Assembly: GCA_963281155.1 (NCBI GenBank)
Contig: CAUJLY010000003.1
Location: 3,968,001-4,032,000 of the forward strand
From: Rhabditophanes sp. KR3021
Taxonomy: Eukaryota; Nematoda; Chromadorea; Rhabditida; Alloionematidae
Reading direction: 5' to 3'
DNA length: 64,000 nt
The position numbers were made by a program, and so were the translations under genes. This document shows positions 13,635 to 26,580 of the stretch, piece after piece; the stretch's first letter is position 1; the number at the start of each line of letters is the position of its first letter. The notes below the pieces were generated by a model that made no database searches, had not been told where the DNA came from, and was given only the letters and a program-made list of their open reading frames with translations.

Positions 13635-13806
13635 CAATGAGAAGACAGAGGCCCTGTTGAAGAAGAGGAAGCAAGTCAGGATAGACAAAATGTTAGTGTA
13701 TCAGATTCTTTGACAGAATACAACAATTTAACCAACCCCAGCAAATATCAACCTTACATATCGATAGAGTACCGGTCTTTTTTCGTGCCCAATTTTACGA
13801 GTTTGA
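13635..13806 (+). other. Exon-like open stretch, unidentified
   Basis: About 57 codons are open on the plus strand in a frame whose composition looks protein-like: an acidic start (EDRGPVEEEEASQD) followed by SDSLTEYNNLTNPSKYQPY. A TACTAAC branch-point-like motif and an AG precede it, and a GTAAAA donor follows the ATC at 13806. I could not find flanking exons and do not recognise a family. It may be a relic or chance. Confidence 0.25.
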
Positions 13807-15088
13807 TCGTAAAAATTTGAAAGCGTGCATATTATCTGTGCATATGTCGTTTTCACATATTGGAGAATACTTAAACATCATCCTATTGATATAGAGAGAC
13901 TTTGGTGAAAATGAAGAAACTATACATAAATACACATGTATGCATGATCTTTTTAGTTGATTCAAAAACTTTATATCTGAGTAGTTCATATTTTTAACAA
14001 ATAAACACTTTAACTTAAATAATATCTGTTAATTAAAGCATATTTTCTATAAAAAATAAATATTTACACCTTATTGTGGCTGCAATTAGTGTGAGTATAT
14101 TGGTCAGTGTATGTATTGTGCATTCAGTCTACTGAATTAATCAAAACAATCAAATACCCTTAAAATATTGACTGCAATTGTCGTACTAATTTAAATTTTT
14201 ATTACAGTCTCACTTTACAAAATGATCTTTAACTTTAAATCTATCCAAATCTAAATCTTTTTGATATTGCCGCGTATATTTTTCAAACTTGTCGTCTAGA
14301 TATGCATACTTTTGGTTGTAATGATCAATTACGGTAAAATTTAATCAAATAACATCCCCACTATATATGTACAGATGGACATATTCTTCTTGCTAACACA
14401 TTGATATCATTATATTACTAGCATCAAAAATCGTATATGGTACAGATAATAAACATACATTATACATATACACATATTTGTTCTTAATTTATTTTCATCA
14501 ACGGCACTTTATTTATTCAGCGGCACAAATATATACTTTCATAAATTGAATTCGAATTAGATGTGGAAGAAGAAAAGTTGGGGGTGATCGTAAAGGGATT
14601 TGCATTAATACACTTACCATATACGGCATCTTTTTAATTCAAATGATGACAAACACCATTTTTGATCAATATTGTTATACTGTAATATCTAATTTAAAAC
14701 AAATAAATATCGAATACAAATAATAAATGATCTTGCAATTAATTTAGAATATACCGTATAAAGCATGTGATCAAACTTGATTTATCATAATAACAATTAG
14801 TCAAGCATCCAACGAATTAGGATAGTAAATTGTTGTACGATACGAATGAAGGAATACTCGTAAGAAAAGTATATTTAGTATATTGATAAAGGATGTTTTA
14901 ATTGAAGCATTTATTGAATTAATAACATAAATAAAAAAATGACAAAATGTTTAAAAAAGACGAAGTCCTACATTTATCTAATAATATACAATTCTTCTTG
15001 AAATTGCAGGATATAATTTATTACAGAAGTTTCAAAATCTGGCAACCTTTGACAACCATCTCCACGAACTGACATATTCGTTTTTTGA

Positions 15089-17574
15089 TCATTTTTGAAT
15101 GTAGGCATTACCCATTTGCATTCCCATGTTAACACCTCTTGTTTTTGTCTTCTTTTCCTTCATTCTTCGATTCTGGAACCATATCTTAACTTGCCTCTCC
15201 GTTAATTGTAGGTAACCGGCGAGGTCCATGCGCTTTTGTTTATTGATGTACGACGAGGTAATGTAGTCCTTTTCCAACTCCAGGATCTGTTGCTTCGAGT
15301 ATGGCTTCCTCTTTTTCGTTCCCGAGAGCTTGGGTTAGCCCAATCTCCTACAGAGTGATCACCTACAACAATATTATTAGAATATTATTAATAATTGGGA
15401 ATAAAACTATTTAAAATAAATAGTATACATGTGTTAACCTAGGCATGCCTATAGGCCAGATTCAGAAGACCTGTCAACCAAATTTGAGTAAATAATGTGA
15501 TATTTTTTCTACTGTTAAATCTTTTTCATATATCATTGATTTGCTTTAACTCTTTATGTCAAAAACTTAACAATTAACCAGGCTAGAATGTGTAGCATGT
15601 GATCTGTTATAATAGATTAACGCAAAAATTAAATTTTAAATTACTTTTTGACTTTTAAAAGTTCAAACACTTTTTTCATTGCATCGCCCTGTGGCTAACA
15701 TAACCATCTAAGAATTTATCCTTACTTGACATGAAGCAAATTGCACATAAAGAGTTTATCTTTTAAAGAAAATATTTAACAAAGTTTATTGAAATATTGT
15801 AACTCATATGGCATTACTCGCAGGCTCGATCATAACACTATCCAGGCTCTATAGTGTCTCTACTTTTAATTACTAATTGAAGCCGATTATATTTGCTATA
15901 AAGTATAAATACGGCAAGACTACTGGCATTTATGTCAAGATTATATCGTTTTTTAATATAAAGTTTTCGGGTTATGGTGGTCACCTGTGAGAGTGTCGTA
16001 AGCTATCTACACTCTATATGTCAATTTCGGAACATATAAACATTTTTTAAAATATTGATTTTTGTTCTTGGGTCATGATCAGTCACCTGGGATATTCCCA
16101 CAGAGCTAACGTAACTATGGTGGATGCTATCAACAATTGATGAAAATATATTTTAAAACCCTATCTTATTTAATGAAGGAAGTAACGTTTAACACATTGC
16201 TCAAAAGCTAAAATACGTAGTATGAAAATAGAATTGGTTTGCGCAATCAAAAAGCAGACAATGACAAACACATGTTGGGTCGTAAAAATGAGGTTTGTTT
16301 GCCAAATAAGCCTATCATAAAAATTTGGCAAGCAAAGGAAAATAGATGAGCCTTTGACACCTGTGTTTCCTTCTCTTTAAATGTTAATACTAATAAGTAC
16401 ATATTTAATTGAATTTAATTGTGTTTTAAGTGTGATGGAATGTGGACTTACCGATCGAACTGATTTCATGTCCAAAATATTGAGGATTGATGAAGCCGCC
16501 AGAGTACATGTTTGGGTAACCATTACCTTGATACGACCCCCAAGCATTTCCTGATAAAGCTGCAGCAGCAGCTGCTTGTGCGAATTGAGTGTTGTACATG
16601 GGATTCATCTGGCTAATCATATCTAATGAATGCGCAGGGGGAAATCGTCTATCTGAATTGACATTGTTTACTGTAATACCAAATTTAGAATCTGATTGTA
16701 GATCTGGATTTGGGCGACTGTTTGATGAATGAATAGATGAGTCGTTGTTTGATTCTTGGTGAGCAATATTATTTGCATTAGTCGACTCCAACTTTATAGC
16801 ATTGTTTGAAGTTGTGGGTACAGCGCCTGAGAAAGAACCGGACGAAAAAGGAGATGAAATGTTAGTGGCTGCAGAAGATGTTGAAGAAGTATTACCGGAA
16901 TTTTCTGTAGTCGAAGATGGGCGAGAAGATTGTTGCCCTGCAGCTGGTTGCTGATGTAATAGCAGATTAGGCGGAGAGGGAAACGATGTAGAGGTACCAT
17001 TGTTGTTCCAATTGTAGCCAGCGTTGTATGGGTTTGCTGCAGAAGACATGAGATGGCTGTAAAAAGAAAATTAATGGTTACGTTAAATGCGTATTTATAT
17101 AAACACTTCATTCTATATAATTCTATATGGTTTGTGCATTTGTCAAGGGCCGATTTTGGCCTTGATGTAATATAACAGAAACAATATATCTATCTACTAA
17201 ATATCATTAATACCATCAATATCATCGATACCTTGAATACCACGAATACTATGAATACCATGGTGATAAGGTTATTTTCGGTTACACTCTATTTCATTAC
17301 AAAACTTACCTATTACCGTAATTAAATGCTTGAGTATTATTTCTTCCTCCGTCCACCATATTTCCTCCTGGATAAACTCCAGAAGCAGTGGCCTGATGGA
17401 ACAACGCCATTGACTCTGTTTGAGATCCACCCATACCATAGAATCTATTTGGGTCCATCAACGCCGGAGTTATATTAAAACTAGCTAATGCGCTTGCTGA
17501 AGGTTGCATGGCAATTTGCATTTCAGTGTTAGATTGTGAAGATTGTGCGATGTTTGAAATCGTAATAATTAAAT
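15089..17574 (-). CDS. Posterior (Abdominal-B class) Hox protein, apparent frameshift before the homeodomain
   Basis: Sequence-specific transcription factor for posterior patterning. Exons (minus): 17574-17310, 17056-16452, 15362-15089. The frame is open upstream of the ATG at 17521 to an acceptor at 17574, so another 5' exon is possible. Exons 1-2 encode Asn/Ser/Gly/Pro-rich sequence with a poly-Ala run ([11 protein letters not shown]). Exon 3 encodes the homeodomain: [18 protein letters not shown] at its start, [19 protein letters not shown] in helix 3. The KPYSK...QKR...NRRMKxKK signature is Abd-B/Hox9-13-like, as in nematode nob-1/php-3, not Caudal. With canonical splicing exon 3 starts in the frame [12 protein letters not shown], while the homeodomain lies in a different frame; one missing G in the GGG run near 15320 explains it. 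The gene is followed by a short, basic C-terminal tail. Confidence 0.85.
15363..16451 (-). other. Hox intron 2
   Basis: A 1.1-kb intron separating the N-terminal exon from the homeobox exon, the usual Hox arrangement. It has a good GTAAG donor (minus strand, 16451) and a TTGTAG acceptor at 15363. I see no nested gene, only AT-rich sequence with a few more GC-rich patches near 15820-16130. Confidence 0.6.
17195..17265. repeat. Short ATACCAtGA-type repeat in Hox intron 1
   Basis: A run of roughly 9-12-bp units resembling AATACCATGAATACTATGA within the 253-nt intron between the first two visible exons. It is a minisatellite-like tract. Confidence 0.7.
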
Positions 17575-19987
17575 CTGAAACATTTCATAAATTCAATTTA
17601 TTTATTGTAATATCAATTGCATTAAGTACGGAACAAAATTAATGTTACGCGGCTGTCAAATTTACTGTTACCCTCAAATAATAGAAGGTAATGACAGTTA
17701 AGAAATAACAGTCTATATTATTTTAGATTATCTTTTTTATCTTATTTTCTATTATCTCAATTGAACCTGATAATATAGTCCGAATATTTATTGTTATTGA
17801 AGGAGACATAAATAGTAATGCAGAGTGATAATTAATGACTACAAAATTGGTGAAACTTAAAATAACAATAAAAGAATTATTATACTTATTAAACACATAA
17901 TTAATTTGGTAATTAATAACTAAATGAGGAACTGTTAAAGAATGGAAGGCCTTCAGACAAAGAGGTGATAGCACTTAAAGGCGGTAAACATAATTAAAAT
18001 GATTTTATAATTCTCATTTAAAAGGTAATATAAAAGTTGGGTAGATATCAGCTTAACACTCTTAAAAATGAAATGTATTCGACCGCGTTTAATGCGCTAA
18101 TAAACTAAGATTGAAGACTGTTATAAATTTGACCGAATAATTAAAGAAGGTTGGGCAAGGGAAAGGAGGTTTTATTGAGAATCATGGTGAAGGATATATG
18201 TGTATGTGTGCAGATGAACATCCTTCTTTTTCTATTGGTTTGATATTTTTCAAAAACAAGACCAAGAGGAGTGGTTACTTTTTGTTGGGTGAAGTGGAGA
18301 AGTACAGTAAAATCTAAACATTTATTTCTCTCCTTCATCTACCACCACTTTTTATTTGATGGGGATGGGTGGTTCGTCTGATAAGAAGATGCGTACTGCA
18401 GATGAAGGAAGGTATAGTGAGTGTTGAACAGACTTGATGACGGATGAAAAAAAATGTTAACGTAGTCATGTATGTCTATATTGAAGAAAAATAGAGACCC
18501 AAACATGACAATATATCGAAATTTTGACACAACATTTCACTGACATTGATTAACGACTGATTTATGGAAAATATATAAAAATGCACCTAAATATATTTAT
18601 AAAACACAAAAAAGTGTACATCAAAATAAACGTTTAATCTAACGAAATGTATAAAATCCATATGAAACAATGTAAAAAATTATCATTAGTTGCGATAATT
18701 AAATAAAATAGTGATATCTCATTCAAAGTGCCGAAAAACATTCTAGTATTTATACAATAAGTAAATAAATGTGCAAAGATATTCTACTAGTCTTAACTTG
18801 ATATATTTAAAATATTCCTATTATTTCGTATTTTAGTGAATTTTTTATTTATATCCAATTTGATCCTATTTTATGGAATCTTATGAAAATTTATGTGTGA
18901 GTAAAAATGAGGAATACATTTAAATGCATAAACATAAAATGAAGCTTAAAAAAGCAATAAAATGGAAACGCAGGTGGCATTACTTTCGATTACGATCGCA
19001 AAGTAGAGTGAATAGAAGGAAAATGGTTGGCTAATTCGATAAAATAAAATCATTTATCGGATATCTTATCAAACATGTTCAAGATTAAGTTACTTTTGAA
19101 AAAAGGGAATTATTTTTTGTGGTGAATCTATTAATAACAGATTTTAGATTTGGCAAAAGAACCCGACATCATAAAAGTTAAGTTTGCGGTGCGCCATGAA
19201 TAGACCAAAAGTTTAGTTTTCATTGATATAATCTTGTTTTACATTATGTTTTCATTTAATTCACAACAAAGCGACAAGCTGTTGCCACAAAGGAGTAGTT
19301 AGCTAACGTCTCCATAAACTTGTTAATTATTTGGATAATCAATCATAATTTGATATCATATAATTCGGCATTTCGATAGTAACATGACTTAATTATATCG
19401 GCATGCTTGAAACCATTCAAAGGTCAAACTGACTTGATCTGGCGTATAGTACATCTCAAAAGGCTTAATACCATTAATAAATATATGTACTAGTGTTATG
19501 TCAGTAGCACAACATTGTAAACACAAACTATATACCCAAGTTCAAGTTAGCACTTAAGTGTAAAAGTTACTTTAAAGTGTAAATTTCCTAGGACTTCTAT
19601 TTTAGACTTCTTAAATATCCCTATTTATCAAACACAAAAATGATAATTGTCCAAATCAAAATAACCAACTAAATATCTAAATATAATTATAAAGTGTCTG
19701 ATTTATTAGCCATTAAAATGTTCAAAGAAATATGAGACTTAATGTTAAATCCATTTCATAAGCATTTATTGAACAAAAAACTCCATTACCCATACTTATG
19801 TCCGTACTATATAATCTTACACTAATAAATCTATCTAACAATTCAACTATTCTCAAAAAATATCGAATTTGACAATAATAGATATATCGCTTACACATAA
19901 TACTATCAACCCATTATTTTGATTAATACATCATTTGTTTGGCTAACACTATTTAGGAATTCAACTGTGTTGATCAATATATTGTTT

Positions 19988-20145
19988 TAACAAAATAAAT
20001 TGAAATCACTCCTATTGTGGCAACAAAATAAACTGAAGTTATTCCTTTATAACAACGAAATAAATTAAAATTATTCCCTGTTAGCAACAAAAAAAATGAA
20101 AACTATAGCTATTTGGCAATAAAGTTGATCATTCTCATTGTGGAA
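19988..20145. repeat. Degenerate tandem repeat, about 32-33 bp
   Basis: Four to five copies of a unit beginning AACAAAATAAAYTGAARTYAYTCC and ending in a TATTGTGGC-like segment, each diverged at several bases. No coding frame. Confidence 0.75.
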
Positions 20146-21194
20146 AAGAGATAATTTTTATTAAGGAAAAAATATTGCAATGCATATTGGGTAAAAAATA
20201 AAATAAGATTTTTCTATTCATATCTGTTTCAATGCCAATAAATTAATATTCAATTTGTTGTCACACAAATAAAGAACGCTTAAAATAAAGTTAAAGAAGA
20301 TGACATGTAGTCATATAAAAATAATTTGCTTCACAACAAAAAATTGATGGTGGTAGAATATGATTTATTGTTATGTAAATGAGTTGATGCCAATATTTAA
20401 ATGAATATGTATTTTATCTGTGTATCTATTGCTATTGTCTTATATACCTGCGAAGATTTATATCTTCAGATTACAAAAGAACACAATTTTCTATATATGA
20501 TGTTATTTTCATTTTAACCTAAAACATTTGAATTGTTGATATGTAACAAAAAAACGACAAGATACTAGCATCAAATCAACAAAGTAATATACATTTTTAT
20601 GGATCTTTAATAGAGACCAAAGTTAACGATGTTAACATAACAATTTGACATTTATTATTAAATTAAAAGTTATTAGGAGAGAAGAACTATCACTAATTAA
20701 TTTTAATTAAAAATAGTAGCAGATAATATTGTAAATTCGTCAAATTTTGACAGGTTCGTTAGAAAGATTAGGGAAACCTTAAAAATACATGTACGCTATA
20801 GATGTACAAAAGTTGAAGTTGTATGTGTAACAGTAGCGAATGAGAACTTTTTTGGTGGTTAAATTTATCACTGATATGACATTATTAATTATGGGTGTAG
20901 ATAGTTAGCAGAGGCGCAAGATAATGGCCACAAAAATGGGGAATCAGTATAGTTTTAATACCTTGTTTGTCCATAACATCCTTGGACGCCCTTAAACCCA
21001 AGTCAAAGCCTTGTTAAATTTTGATGAAGCATATTAAATTTTGATGATCCTCATTAATCTGGAGGATGCTTATATATATAAGATTTTTAAAAGGACTATT
21101 AGACAGTCATTCTGTGTCAAAACATAGTGTCGCCAATTCATTTTTGTTGAGAAAAAGTTTGTACACTAATTAGCTTTTTATTTATATAATATAA

Positions 21195-21520
21195 TGCCTT
21201 TATTACAGTACCACACCGCCAACAAAAACTTCCAAATAATTAGTTGATATTGTTGGACCTATATAATCAGCAATTTTTGTGTCATAAGGCAAACCTAAAT
21301 ATTTAAACATCCGTATCTTGTTAAATTTTTTGTATACTACTCCAAATAGAAGCGGCTTCTTCAAAGGCAGCCAAAGGTATGTACCTTTATTGTTATCAGT
21401 GTGACAAGCATCGTCTTACAACTATCTTTACCTTGTAAAATATGATTGTCAAAGTCGTAAAATTCATTATATAAATTTAGCGATAATTGATTTGGCTAAA
21501 TGAACATGACTTTATGATTA
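21195..21520 (-). pseudogene. Coding-looking exon(s) of unknown family, frame-disrupted
   Basis: On the minus strand, about 60 codons read in one frame to a stop at about 21207. They include GTYLWLPLKKPLLFGVVYKK and MFKYLGLPYDTKIADYIGP. Upstream, a second frame from an acceptor near 21500 reads LNLYNEFYDFDNHILQGKDSCK, ending where the first begins, with a one-base offset. Composition and the CK..CH pattern look like protein, not noise. A further piece (LYEYVERASMWITAIAV) lies near 22030-21930. I do not recognise the family. The frame break suggests a relic or an assembly indel. Confidence 0.35.
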
Positions 21521-22958
21521 ATGTGTATAAACAATTATGATGATAGCAGTAGACCAGGATCTACTATAATATTTCTGATTTATGTGACACGGAATCAATG
21601 GCGGCTTCAAATAATCTTCTTACAAGTATAATTTTTATAGCCTGATAGTGAGAAGACATTGTTGATTAAAGTAATCAACTATTTGATTCTATATTTATGA
21701 TGGTCCAAATGAAGCTTTCAACAATGGATATCAAAATGTACTTCGTGTACTCCTTAACAAGGTATTTTTAATGTACTACTAAAAAGGAAATAAATAATAC
21801 TGTAATTTTGAATAGAACAAAAGATAGAAGCAATAAAATGAATCAAATTAACCCTATTGAGTAACAGCCTACTGTAAATTAACGAGAATTGAACGAGACA
21901 ATATAAAATGTTAATTATCAAAAAAGGATGTTTTGCGCTCTTTTTGTAAAGAAGAGTGTCAGTCGGTGGAATTACTGCAATTGCTGTTATCCACATAGAG
22001 GCCCTTTCTACATACTCATACAAATTAATTTGTAAGCAAAACAAAAATTGAGATGGTGGAACTTGTTATTTGACAAAATAAAAAATGTTAATAAAAGTTG
22101 GAGAATGAATTTAAATTAAAGAATACTGTTATATTTGTAAAAAAAATATGAATTTATTGTAAAATAGATATTAATTCTTTGTAAACAAATATATGGTGCC
22201 GAAACAAAAACGATTTATTATTTAGTATCCACATTCGTATTCACACAACAAGGTATGCATTTGGTAGTTGAAAAAAGGTTCATCTAAAGTTCAATTCGAG
22301 TTTGTGATATCATCTTTATAATCTGATTGAAGACTACCGAATTATGGTTAGGAAAAAAAGATTTTTTATAGCTTAACAATATTTTTATGATATGTGAAAG
22401 AGTTGTTGAAAATGTAGTTGAGAGAAAGTGATACAACTATTGGTGCCTTGTATAAATGCCGATATTTTTATTAATGTCATAACATTTAGCGGTAGAAGTA
22501 TTGTTCTCCAATTATCAAAGTAACGCCGACAACCAACCAGTAGGTATTGAATATTTTATGGATTCTATGATAATTGTCCGAAATATGTTAAAGTCAATCG
22601 TGTTTTGTTTAAACGATTTGTCTTCTCTTTTAAACAATTAGCTGGAGCAGCCTGTTTTTACATTTTATAGCCCATATGGAGAAAGAGTAATCATTGCAAC
22701 AATGTTAATAAAAAAGACATATGTATCAATTGCCACAAAATAAAACTATACGGTAGCAGACGATGATGCAATACAGCTCGCGTGAGACTTTAATTTTATA
22801 CTCAATTTTAATTAAATGTGTTTGTTATAAAGCTGATTAATAAATTTTATAGTCGTGATAAAAAATAGTTCAGCAATAGCAGAATCATTATATAATTGGG
22901 GATAAAATGTGTTATACTTAAAACCATCAAATTAAATATTTATATCGAAACATTCGAA

Positions 22959-24078
22959 TTATTCGTTGAGAGTAATTTGGCTTCTGAAAATAACACCATA
23001 ACGGAAGTTCAAAATTGACATGATGTCATTTGAAATAGTACGCCATCTGCCACGAGAAGTAGAGTATCCCTTGATGCTAACAGTAATAATTTTAATGTAG
23101 TCTTTCAATGCTAAAGGTGAAGCTACAGCCACAGAACTAACACCTAATGGGCAATTGGCAATTACCACTGCAGCTCCAGCAGCTCCATTGAGCTCAGCCC
23201 ATTGTGTGACAGCTCCTGCAGAAAAAAGTCCGACATATGTCCCAGACGGATATGAACCTGTAGGAACACATGCAGCAATTGGGTCTGGAGAATAAGTAAC
23301 TGTTGTATGAACGCCAGTGGACAAAATATTTTCTTCATCGAATGCGAACAAAATTGACGCCGAAATATCATTATTGGCACGCTGAATTGCATCAGCCTGA
23401 GTTAAACTTTGACCTGGAGCGTAGAACACTACCGAAGGAGTAGCACTGGTTATTTGAGGAGGGTAGGTCCAACTTAAATTAAGTAAATTTAGTAAGATTT
23501 TGAATAAAAAAGAGAAGAATCTTGAATAGTATGTTATTTGTTAAAATGATCATTTAATACCTAGTTATCTCTTAGATAAGCCAATTGTACCAAATTACTC
23601 AATATATTAAGAAAAACAACTCATATAATCCATCTGAATATTGACGAGGTTAATTTCTTCAAATGAACTAGAATCAGGCGTAGCTTAACAGTCTCACAAT
23701 TGTCTTTTGATAACAAAGTTCCTTGGAAATCGTAAGGGAACTTCACCTCCTGACTTTGGCATAAATATTACTGATAATGAGTTAACGTCGTCAATTTTAA
23801 AAATCTTATAGTAAGTCACTCTTTTTTAACTTTTATTCTCTTGTGATAAGAGATGTAAAAACTATAATTGTTAGTAAAGTAGACTCTTCTAGGATTCATT
23901 TATTACCCAAAATTACAAAGCTATGAATTTACCTGGAAGCTGGGGAAACTGAAAAAGTCATAATCGGATCCGTTAAAATTTGTCCATCATTGTTATTGAT
24001 ACCGGTAGAAGTGCATGCTGAGAGCGGTTTCATCAAAGCCAGCAAGCCAATGAATAAATTAAGTTTTTGGAAGCTCAT
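22959..24078 (-). CDS. Secreted protein, unknown family
   Basis: Two exons: 24078-23933 and 23472-22959, separated by a 460-nt intron; phase 2 is consistent. The product is about 219 residues. It starts with a clear signal peptide (MSFQKLNLFIGLLALMKPLSA), then TSTGINNNDGQ. The mature part contains YPPQITSATPSVVFYAPG, TYSPDPIAACVPTGSYPSG and GRWRTISNDIMSILNFR, with only three or four Cys and no membrane segment. A TATATAA box at about 24127-24133, roughly 50 bp upstream of the ATG, makes the start credible and suggests strong or regulated expression. I do not recognise the family; it is probably lineage-specific. Confidence 0.7.
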
Positions 24079-24126
24079 ATTTAGTTAGAAAACTTTTTCT
24101 GTGATTTTTTTTATTTGAGGTTTTCT

Positions 24127-24134
24127 TTATATAG
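24127..24134 (-). promoter_or_regulatory. TATA box of the secreted-protein gene
   Basis: Minus-strand ACTATATAAAG lies about 50 bp upstream of the inferred start codon at 24078, in a plausible position for a core promoter with a short 5' UTR. Confidence 0.5.
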
Positions 24135-25644
24135 TACCCGTCTAATAAAAGAAAATTGGACTTAAAAGGAATTTTTTATGTTGAGTAATAATTATTTATT
24201 CAAAAAAAGTAATCACTTGAATATTCTTTGTCCGTTTATTTACGAACGCCGGACCGTCTAGCCACGAAAGGTAATAAATTACAAGGGAATAAAAAAAGCT
24301 TCGGATTAACGAGGTGTTCCTTTTATTTGAAATTATTCCCTATAAATATAACCCTTCTTCTTTTTTCACTCATAAAAATTAAAAAATTGGTAATAAATAT
24401 GTGAAAGGAAAATTTAATGGCTTTATAATAAAAATTTATTATTGCCCAACCATTTTTGAGTAATCATAAAACCTTATTTAAAGTTCATATTTTATGTGTG
24501 GTATATTTAAACAATATCAACATTATTTGGATTCCACTGTTTGAAAAAGAATTTTATATTAAAAGCATTTGAATTTTTGATAGTTTAAACTTGTCAAAAC
24601 TATTTGCATTTACGTAAATTTATAAAAACTTTTCGGATTCATGCAGGCATGCATTTCAAGGACTTAAACTTTTATTCATAAATAAGTATAATTACAAAGT
24701 TTAATTTAATGTCCAACAGATTGTACATCAATTTAAAGTTTATCAGATGGCTTGAAGCGTGTAAACCATCTTTAACTCATATCATATTTTTATACTTATA
24801 TCATGTTTTAAACTTACATCATATTCTAATCCACTTACTTGATGAGTAATCAAAAGTTAATAAAGATAAACATTACAAGTCGCAATCAAAGTTCACACGA
24901 CTTTTGAAAGAAAATCTTATAAATATGTATAACATTTGGTTCAGGGACATTTTATGAGTTTACATGGCATGTTTTGACTACACATGATCTCTTTTGATTG
25001 CGGTCCAATCTTCGCGTTTAAACCTGTGCTTTAATATTCCTATTATTTATGACCTTTTTATCGGCAATCCAATCATAATGAGATTAATTTAAATTAAAGC
25101 AGCAACATGGCTAATCAAAACATCAGATTAGGTGTCAAACAACTTTAAACCATCTTTACAAATAACTATACTGAACATATATATAAGTATTGATGCGCAT
25201 TTAGAAGTATTTATTGTGCTGGATATGCACATTTAGGAGATAAATGAAAACTTGATCTATTACCTGTTTCGTAAAAAATAACTTCAATTGACGCATAAAA
25301 TGCTTTCTCCTTAACATCAAAATTTAAGTGTATCCCCTTGACTTTTATTCCTATCTAAATAAATTATTTAGTTAAACAATGATGAAAATGGGAAATGATT
25401 TCAGTTTACAAAATTTGCCGTAAACCTGTTTCCTTTCAAAGATCTGGTGCGAGTCATTGACTAGTAGTGTGATGCGAATGCATTTGATGTGGATATCAAC
25501 GCTTCCAAAAGGCAACATCATGAAAATCCCTCCTACTGATTCAGATACGTAACTTGATCATGCCGATTATTTCGTATATTGCTTTGACTAAAAATATCAT
25601 TCACACAAATCATATCATACTTTTAGCGTATCTTTTATTTCATC
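24135..25644. other. Intergenic region
   Basis: About 1.5 kb between two divergently transcribed secreted-protein genes, so it should hold both promoters. AT-rich. I see no gene, RNA structure or repeat I can support. Confidence 0.5.
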
Positions 25645-26580
25645 ATGATTTGCTTAACTCATAAAATATTGCTCGCCATCATATTGTTATGTTCAATTGC
25701 AACGAATGCTATTAACTTTGACGATGTAGACAAAAATAAAGATGGAAAGATTCAGTACCAAGAGTTTGTAAAATTCTCACAAAATATTGACAACATCAGA
25801 GTTAAGGATAACGGTTAGTTAAAAAATATCCATTTTTACATCAACAATATTGTTTTAGTCAACAACTTATTTGTTGGATACGACAGCAACAGAGACGGAT
25901 CTCTATCAGTCGAAGAGTTTGTTTATCTCAATTCAGCTTTTCCTGACTCACCAATCAGTGAATTCCAGAAGTTTTTCAATGTAAGTAATTAAACACTCTT
26001 AATAAATAAAAAATTGGAGCATTTTGTGATTATTAAAGATAATAGGAACATTATATTTACAAAAGATGGTTTTGTTATTAATTACATATTAGTATTTGAC
26101 TGACATACTGTTGGATTATTTTTGTGTATGTGTTTTTTATTATAGAGATTGGATACAAATAAAGATGGTTACGTAACTGTTTTAGAAGCAACTACAAACA
26201 AAGACTCATTGTCACCTGAAATAATCAACGGTCTTTTCCAATTTGCCGATGTCAACAATGATAAAATGATTTCTTTAAGAGAAATGGCAGCAGTAATGGC
26301 TCCAAATGAGCAGCCAGTCGAGCCAGTCAATGAGAATTTGCAAACTGCACGTCGTTTGATGGCCATCATTGACCAAAATAGTGACAGAAAGTTAACAGTC
26401 GAAGAACTTTTGAAGTATGCTAATCAGTACAATCAAATAAGTGGAAGCGAAATCAGTGCTGTATTCAATGCTCTAGATACTAACAAGGACGGATATTTAG
26501 TAGTCCTTGAATTAGTCAAGTTACAAGAGAAGTTGGCTGCTCTCAATGCATACAAGCCAACAACAAAGATTTATAATTAA
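25645..26580 (+). CDS. Secreted six-EF-hand calcium-binding protein
   Basis: Exons 25645-25813, 25859-25980 and 26146-26580; phases agree. The protein is about 241 residues. A signal peptide (MICLTHKILLAIILLCSIAT) is followed by six regularly spaced EF-hand loops: DVDKNKDGKIQYQEF, DSNRDGSLSVEEF, DTNKDGYVTVLEA, DVNNDKMISLREM, DQNSDRKLTVEEL and DTNKDGYLVVLEL. Loops 1, 2, 3 and 6 look canonical. Loop 4 has K instead of G at position 6 and loop 5 has R there, and loops 3 and 4 lack or shift the final Glu, so Ca2+ affinity probably varies. There is no HDEL-like retention signal, so secretion is likely. It is not clearly calumenin or calmodulin; I would call it a lineage EF-hand protein. Confidence 0.85.

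Larger units (their letters stand above)
9207..15088. other. Gene-poor region between SARM1 and the Hox gene
   Basis: Nearly 6 kb of AT-rich DNA without a recognisable gene. It may hold upstream non-coding SARM1 exons and the Hox 3' UTR and regulatory DNA. Two local items are listed separately: the TTTAG-rich repeat near 13195-13345 and an exon-like open stretch near 13635-13806. Confidence 0.6.
17575..22958. other. Gene-poor region upstream of the Hox gene
   Basis: About 5.4 kb, very AT-rich. Open frames near 17723-18530 are short and have the Phe/Ile/Leu composition expected of translated AT-rich DNA. The tract probably includes Hox promoter and enhancer sequence and perhaps an upstream exon. 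Repeats (19988-20145) and coding-looking minus-strand pieces (21195-21520) are listed separately. Confidence 0.55.

Noticed and set aside
15089..17574. Caudal/Cdx identity for the homeobox gene
   Set aside because: The homeodomain has [11 protein letters not shown] and NRRMKEKK, which are Abd-B/posterior Hox features; Cdx has YRVVYTDHQRLELEKE and NRRAKERK.
17723..18530. Three adjacent minus-strand frames upstream of the Hox gene
   Set aside because: Phe/Ile/Ser/His-rich, no domain, no splice logic linking them; typical of chance frames in AT-rich DNA.
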